From: Clostridiales bacterium
GTDB taxonomy: Bacteria > Bacillota > Clostridia > Lachnospirales > Lachnospiraceae
Direction: 5' to 3'
NCBI GenBank assembly: GCA_029012225.1
Contig: JAQXLR010000248.1
Coordinates: forward strand, 1-53,056
Length of the DNA stretch: 53,056 nucleotides
This document shows, piece after piece, positions 48,800 to 53,056 of this stretch. How positions within the stretch are numbered: position 1 is the first letter of the stretch; every line of letters begins with the position of its first letter. Below the pieces are notes generated by a model. The model ran no database searches, had not been told where the DNA came from, and worked only from the letters and a program-made list of their open reading frames with translations. The position numbers and the translations under genes are program-made.

Positions 48800-49912
48800 C
48801 TATACGGTAAAAAACTTGGAAAAGACCACCTCTGCTGCTGACAAAACACCGACATTCGGATTCTTTGCGGCAGGAAAAATGCGAATATCGCTCTTACTCC
48901 AATCCAGTGCCTTGGCACTTATTTCCCTCTGTAACCGCTGTGCCAGCAGCTCGTAACGGTAACAGATGTCACCTGCCAGATAGATGGTATCCACAGGAAT
49001 CAGATTCAGCAGATTGATTAGGCCTGCGGATAGGTATACCGCCTCCTGATCCAGAAGCTTTCTCGCATCCGGATTGTTATGCACATGGTCAATAAGATCC
49101 TCCCAGTCATGGAATTGTGTTCCCTCCAGCAGAGCAGGGATCGAGGCATAAGTTTCCAGACATCCCCGATTGCCGCATTCGCAAAGCCGACCGTCGAAAC
49201 GGATGGTAGTGTGCCCCAGCTCACCGGTAAAATACATGGAATTACCCAGCAGCTTTCCGCCGGACATAATGGCCGCACCGATACCGATATCGACAAACAC
49301 GAGCATAAAATTCCTGCTCTGTCCCATCTCCAGCTGATGCATTGCCATGGCGCACACATCATGCTCCAGATAAGCAGGCATATCCAACGCTTCGGACAAA
49401 AGCTTGCTGATCTCCACACCATGCCAGCATTCAAATCGGGGAGGGTTCAGAATACGTCCGTTTGCACAATCCAAAGGACCGGGCGAACTGATGCCGATTC
49501 CCAGAACCTTCTCCCGGTCAACCGCTTCCAGCAGTGATTTCAGCTCTGCAATCATCGCTCCTACCAAATTATCGTAAACCGGCAGTTTGCGGCATTGCAG
49601 TACAGTTCCCGCCATATCGCACAGAGCCACACTGCATCCTTTTCTCGCAAGATCCACAGCAAGGGCATAGTAGCTATCCGAACGCAGGGTAAGAGGTATT
49701 GCGCTCCGTCCTCTTCCCACAGACTGGGGAGCAAGCTCGGTCACAATTCCCTGATTCAGCAGTTCTTCCATAATTAGGGAAGATGCTGCCCGGGTCAGTC
49801 CCATCGCCCGGGCAAGCTCAGCTCGGCTCATGGCTTTATGGCGCAGAATGCGAAGAATCGCTTTGCGGTTATATTCTTTTGTGTAATCGGCATTGCGTGG
49901 TTTTTGCGCCAT
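48800..49912 (-). CDS. ROK family transcriptional regulator (NagC/XylR-like)
   Basis: N-terminal HTH (NRKAILRILRHKAMSRAELARAMGLTRAASSLIMEELLNQGIV); ROK domain (LGIGISSPGPLD, CECGNRGCLETYAS). Confidence 0.93.
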   Translation of the reverse strand: MAQKPRNADYTKEYNRKAILRILRHKAMSRAELARAMGLTRAASSLIMEELLNQGIVTELAPQSVGRGRSAIPLTLRSDSYYALAVDLARKGCSVALCDMAGTVLQCRKLPVYDNLVGAMIAELKSLLEAVDREKVLGIGISSPGPLDCANGRILNPPRFECWHGVEISKLLSEALDMPAYLEHDVCAMAMHQLEMGQSRNFMLVFVDIGIGAAIMSGGKLLGNSMYFTGELGHTTIRFDGRLCECGNRGCLETYASIPALLEGTQFHDWEDLIDHVHNNPDARKLLDQEAVYLSAGLINLLNLIPVDTIYLAGDICYRYELLAQRLQREISAKALDWSKSDIRIFPAAKNPNVGVLSAAEVVFSKFFTV

Positions 49913-49963
49913 AATAAAGTCCCGTTTTCCTTGTCTTCTTCCTGTTTCGGTAAAATTGTACCC

Positions 49964-49992
49964 ATTATACGTTGTTCTGTCGTGTTTGTCAA
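49964..49992 (-). promoter_or_regulatory. Consensus promoter for the ROK regulator
   Basis: Minus strand TTGACA-17-TATAAT. Confidence 0.85.
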
Positions 49993-49997
49993 TCCGC

Positions 49998-50026
49998 TTG
50001 ACTGGCTGGAAACAGACTTATATAAT
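49998..50026 (+). promoter_or_regulatory. Promoter for the FGGY kinase
   Basis: TTGACT-17-TATAAT. Confidence 0.8.
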
Positions 50027-50059
50027 GGACTTAATTCTATGGAAATGGGAGAACGATTT

Positions 50060-51376
50060 ATGAAAGCACTGGGGTTGGACATTGGAACAACATCGATTTC
50101 TTCTGTCGTGTTTGCGGCAGAGCACGGCGTTCTGGAAGCAAAAACCACAGCGAACGGATTCTTCCTGTCATCGGAAGGCTGGGAGCGTCTGCAGGATCCC
50201 GCAATAATCTGGCACAAGGCTTTTCAAGTGGTAACCGAGCTGCTGCAGCGACACCCGGATGTGCAGGCAATCGGAGTAACCGGCCAGATGCACGGAATTC
50301 TGTATTTGGGTGAGGACGGAGAACCTGTGAGTTCCCTTTATACATGGCAGGATGGGCGGGGAGATCTTCCTTTTGACGAAACCAGCAGCTGGGCGGAGCA
50401 CTTGTCTGCCATTACCGGTTATCCTCTGTCCTCTGGCTACGGAATGGTAACGCATTTTTATAATCTTCGCCACGGACTGGTGCCGGATGGTGCTGTCTGC
50501 CTGTGTACGATTGGAGACTACATCGCCATGAAGCTGGCTGGTCTGACCGTTCCTCGGATAGAACCCACCAATGGAGCAAGTCTTGGTTTGTTTGATCTGC
50601 GGAAACGCCGCTTTGATTCAAAGGCTCTAAAGCAAGCGCAGATAGAGGAAATGCTGTTGCCCGAAATTGCCGCGACACCATTTCTGGGCATTGGGACATT
50701 GGGCATTCCCGTTTATGCCGCCATTGGCGATAATCAGGCGGCATTTCTGGGAGCCGTGGGGCAGCAGCAGGATGCTTTGCTGATCAATGTTGGCACCGGC
50801 AGTCAGATTGCAGTGTATTCGCCGGAGTACATAAGCGTTTCCGGTCTGGAAACCCGTCCTTTTCCGGATGGCGGTTGGCTCTTGGTGGGAGCCTCTCTCT
50901 GCGGCGGCAGAAGCTATGCCCTGCTGGAAAATTTCTTCCGCCAGACGGTAAAAATGCTTACCGACTCTGAACAAAGCGTATACGCCGCCATGGATCGGGC
51001 GCTGACGGAAGCGGGGAATGTAGAGAATGCTCCATCCGCTACAACTACCTTCCAGGGCACCCGGAAAGACGCAAATCTCCGGGGCAGCATTTGCGGCATT
51101 GGCATAGACAACTTTACCCCGGTGCACCTGATGCACAGCTTTATGAACGGGATGGCACAGGAGCTGTATGGGATGTACCGCAGCTTTGCGGACACCGGTG
51201 GCATCACCCCGAAAACCATCATCGGCTCTGGGAACGGTTTGCGGAAAAATGCCCATCTTTGCCGTGCATTTGAAAAGATTTTTGGCTGTCCGCTGATCCT
51301 TTCTTCCTGCGAAGAAGAAGCTGCCACTGGCGCATCAATTTATGCCGTAAAGCACGAAAAAACCCGGAGATCCTAA
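50060..51376 (+). CDS. FGGY-family carbohydrate kinase (sedoheptulokinase-like)
   Basis: MKALGLDIGTTSISSVVF.., GVTGQMHGILYLGEDG, AAIGDNQAAFLGAVG, LINVGTGSQIAVYS. Substrate not determinable here. Confidence 0.85.
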   Translation: MKALGLDIGTTSISSVVFAAEHGVLEAKTTANGFFLSSEGWERLQDPAIIWHKAFQVVTELLQRHPDVQAIGVTGQMHGILYLGEDGEPVSSLYTWQDGRGDLPFDETSSWAEHLSAITGYPLSSGYGMVTHFYNLRHGLVPDGAVCLCTIGDYIAMKLAGLTVPRIEPTNGASLGLFDLRKRRFDSKALKQAQIEEMLLPEIAATPFLGIGTLGIPVYAAIGDNQAAFLGAVGQQQDALLINVGTGSQIAVYSPEYISVSGLETRPFPDGGWLLVGASLCGGRSYALLENFFRQTVKMLTDSEQSVYAAMDRALTEAGNVENAPSATTTFQGTRKDANLRGSICGIGIDNFTPVHLMHSFMNGMAQELYGMYRSFADTGGITPKTIIGSGNGLRKNAHLCRAFEKIFGCPLILSSCEEEAATGASIYAVKHEKTRRS

Positions 51377-51392
51377 TGTATCTCCGGGTTTT
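51359..51392. terminator. Bidirectional terminator overlapping the FGGY kinase stop codon
   Basis: AAAACCCGGAGAT-CCTAATGT-ATCTCCGGGTTTT, 13-bp perfect stem. Confidence 0.85.
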
Positions 51393-51395
51393 GCG

Positions 51396-52343
51396 TTACA
51401 TATGCCTCAAAACAAGATCCTTATCCGGGATGCTGGGAATACCTCCGGAGCGCTCCGTGGACAAACTTGCGGCAATCACAGCGAAGCGGCCGATATAAGC
51501 AAGATCGGCTTCTGTCAGCGCATAGATCGGCTTCTCCAGTTCCAACAGCCGATATACGGCGCTGCCGCCGAAGATATCTCCCGCTCCGGTGGTATCAATG
51601 GTATGCACCTTTGGACAGGCAGCCCGGAAGGAAGCATCCTTCGTCTTCAGCAGACAGCCGTCAGAACCAAGGGTTACCATGGCAAGAGCCACGCCAAATT
51701 CCTTCAGCAACTTATCCGCGCCCTCCTCCGGAGTGCAGCCCCACAGGAAATCCACCTCGTTGTCGCTGATCTTTACCACATCTGCCTGATTAAGACTCCA
51801 GAGCATCTGCTCCTTTGCCGCATCCGGATCAGGCCATAGGGGAAGCCGCAGGTTGGGATCGCAGCTAACAAGCTTTCCCTGTTCCTTTACGTAAGCAACC
51901 GTCTTCTGGGTCGCAGTACGAACAGGCTCGTTAGTCAAGCTCAGCGTTCCAAAATGGAATACTCTAGCATTGTCGATGAGAGACTTGTCAATCTCCTCCC
52001 AACGCAGCTGGGTATCCGCGCCGGGCTTCCGAGCGAAGGAGAAGGAACGATCGCCGCTTTCATCAAAAGTTACGAAGGCAAGGGTGGTAAACACAGAATC
52101 GTCCACCACGATACCCTTTATCTCAATTCCTGCCTCATTCAGCGTCCTCAGCAGTAAATTACCAAAGGCATCATTTCCTACTTTTCCCAAAAAAGCTGTC
52201 TTTCTGCCGTAGGCGTTGAGCGCAGCGAGGAAATTACCCGGCGCACCGCCGGGATTGGCAGCCATGGTAGGATAGCCCTTATCATCCGTGGATTTGGCGG
52301 CAAAATCAATGAGCAGTTCGCCCAATGCCACTACGTCAATCAT
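51396..52343 (-). CDS. PfkB-family carbohydrate kinase (fructokinase-like)
   Basis: VVALGELLIDFAAKSTDDKGYPTMAANPGGAPGNFLAALNAYGRKTAFLGKVGNDAFG; TTGAGDIFGGSAVYRLL. Confidence 0.92.
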   Translation of the reverse strand: MIDVVALGELLIDFAAKSTDDKGYPTMAANPGGAPGNFLAALNAYGRKTAFLGKVGNDAFGNLLLRTLNEAGIEIKGIVVDDSVFTTLAFVTFDESGDRSFSFARKPGADTQLRWEEIDKSLIDNARVFHFGTLSLTNEPVRTATQKTVAYVKEQGKLVSCDPNLRLPLWPDPDAAKEQMLWSLNQADVVKISDNEVDFLWGCTPEEGADKLLKEFGVALAMVTLGSDGCLLKTKDASFRAACPKVHTIDTTGAGDIFGGSAVYRLLELEKPIYALTEADLAYIGRFAVIAASLSTERSGGIPSIPDKDLVLRHM

Positions 52344-52355
52344 GGTGCAGTCTCC

Positions 52356-53045
52356 TTAATCTTTAGCAACAGGGTACTCGTTACACAGTAGCCGGTAGGG
52401 AGCCTCGTCCTCCTCGATGGCGGGGAACCGACCCATGAGAGGATTGAAGCGGTTGTCGATATTGTCATCGTTGCACTGGCTGACCTCGCCCAGCAGCACA
52501 TCGCCGGTACCCGGCTCCACGGTAAAGTCGTGGTACAGCCGCTGCTGAATGTAGATGCTTTCGCCGGGGGTCAAACGAATCTGGGAGCCGGCAGGGACGG
52601 TGTAGGTTCTTCCATCGGTATGGACGGTAACATCACTTTCGTAGTCAATCTCTTCATCGGGAGTAGAGTTGTACACACGAATCAGCACATTTCCGCCGCC
52701 TCGGTTGATGATGTCCTCGGTCTTGTACCAGTGGAAATGGTTGGGGGAATACTGCCCCTCCTTTAGGTACAGCAGCTTTTCCGCATACACCTTGGGATAT
52801 TTGTCCTGCATGGTCTGGCTGCCGTTGCGGATGGTAATCAGGGAGAATCCCATCTTGTCAAACTCGCCCTTGCCATAGTCAGTAATGTCCCAACCTAGGC
52901 AGCAGTCACGAACTTCGTCATATTCATGTCCCTTGGTCTCCCACTCCTCCGGGGAAAAGTGGCAGAAGGGGGGAAGATAGCAGTGATATTTTTCGCACAT
53001 GGCTTCCAGCTCTTTTAGAGCCTTGTTAATTTCGGAACGCTTCAT
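52356..53045 (-). CDS. D-lyxose ketol-isomerase family cupin
   Basis: MKRSEINKALKELEAMCEKYHCYLPPFCHFSPEEW..AEKLLYLKEGQYSPNHFHWYKTEDIINRGGGNVLIRVYNS; cupin metal motif NHFHWYKTED. Confidence 0.9.
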   Translation of the reverse strand: MKRSEINKALKELEAMCEKYHCYLPPFCHFSPEEWETKGHEYDEVRDCCLGWDITDYGKGEFDKMGFSLITIRNGSQTMQDKYPKVYAEKLLYLKEGQYSPNHFHWYKTEDIINRGGGNVLIRVYNSTPDEEIDYESDVTVHTDGRTYTVPAGSQIRLTPGESIYIQQRLYHDFTVEPGTGDVLLGEVSQCNDDNIDNRFNPLMGRFPAIEEDEAPYRLLCNEYPVAKD

Positions 53046-53056
53046 GTTTTATTCTC

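Noticed and set aside
1-53056. CRISPR array
   Set aside because: No regularly spaced repeat-spacer pattern and no cas genes seen on reading.

Overview
The window looks like a chromosomal segment from a low-to-mid GC Firmicute, probably Lachnospiraceae-like (taxonomy is inference from gene style). From left to right: (i) a phosphate uptake operon pstSCAB-phoU on the minus strand, with a PhoP-box-like repeat upstream of pstS; (ii) a two-gene 2-oxoacid:ferredoxin oxidoreductase (gamma-delta fusion plus alpha-beta fusion); (iii) a peptide/nickel-type ABC transporter with a GNAT acetyltransferase, and a potABCD polyamine operon; (iv) tyrS with a consensus promoter and short leader; (v) a xylose/galactose-type sugar ABC transporter with a YesM/YesN two-component system and two extra sugar-binding-protein-like sensors; (vi) Trk/Ktr potassium uptake; (vii) a CNNM/CorC protein preceded by an SD-led 25-aa ORF that overlaps a foldable leader; (viii) a paired ABC exporter-fold operon with PF11756-like and DUF454-like genes behind a promoter carrying a DtxR-box-like operator; (ix) an accessory region (~38-48.8 kb). 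It holds an odd tRNA-Cys, a PI-PLC-like protein, an ECF sigma factor with a membrane beta-propeller protein, a CPBP protease, a frameshifted XRE regulator, an ABC pair with a decayed second member, a degenerate copy of the tRNA-Cys, and a deletion junction into a PAS/SARP-like regulator; (x) a sugar island (ROK regulator, FGGY kinase, PfkB kinase, D-lyxose isomerase) that reads as higher GC. The most unusual structural signal is a ~120-bp direct repeat, about 80% identical by hand alignment. It contains an ABC-transporter C-terminus plus tRNA-Cys, one copy at ~38.03-38.15 kb and the other, with a degraded tRNA, at ~45.52-45.65 kb. Function names come from my reading of translated motifs. No database search was run.
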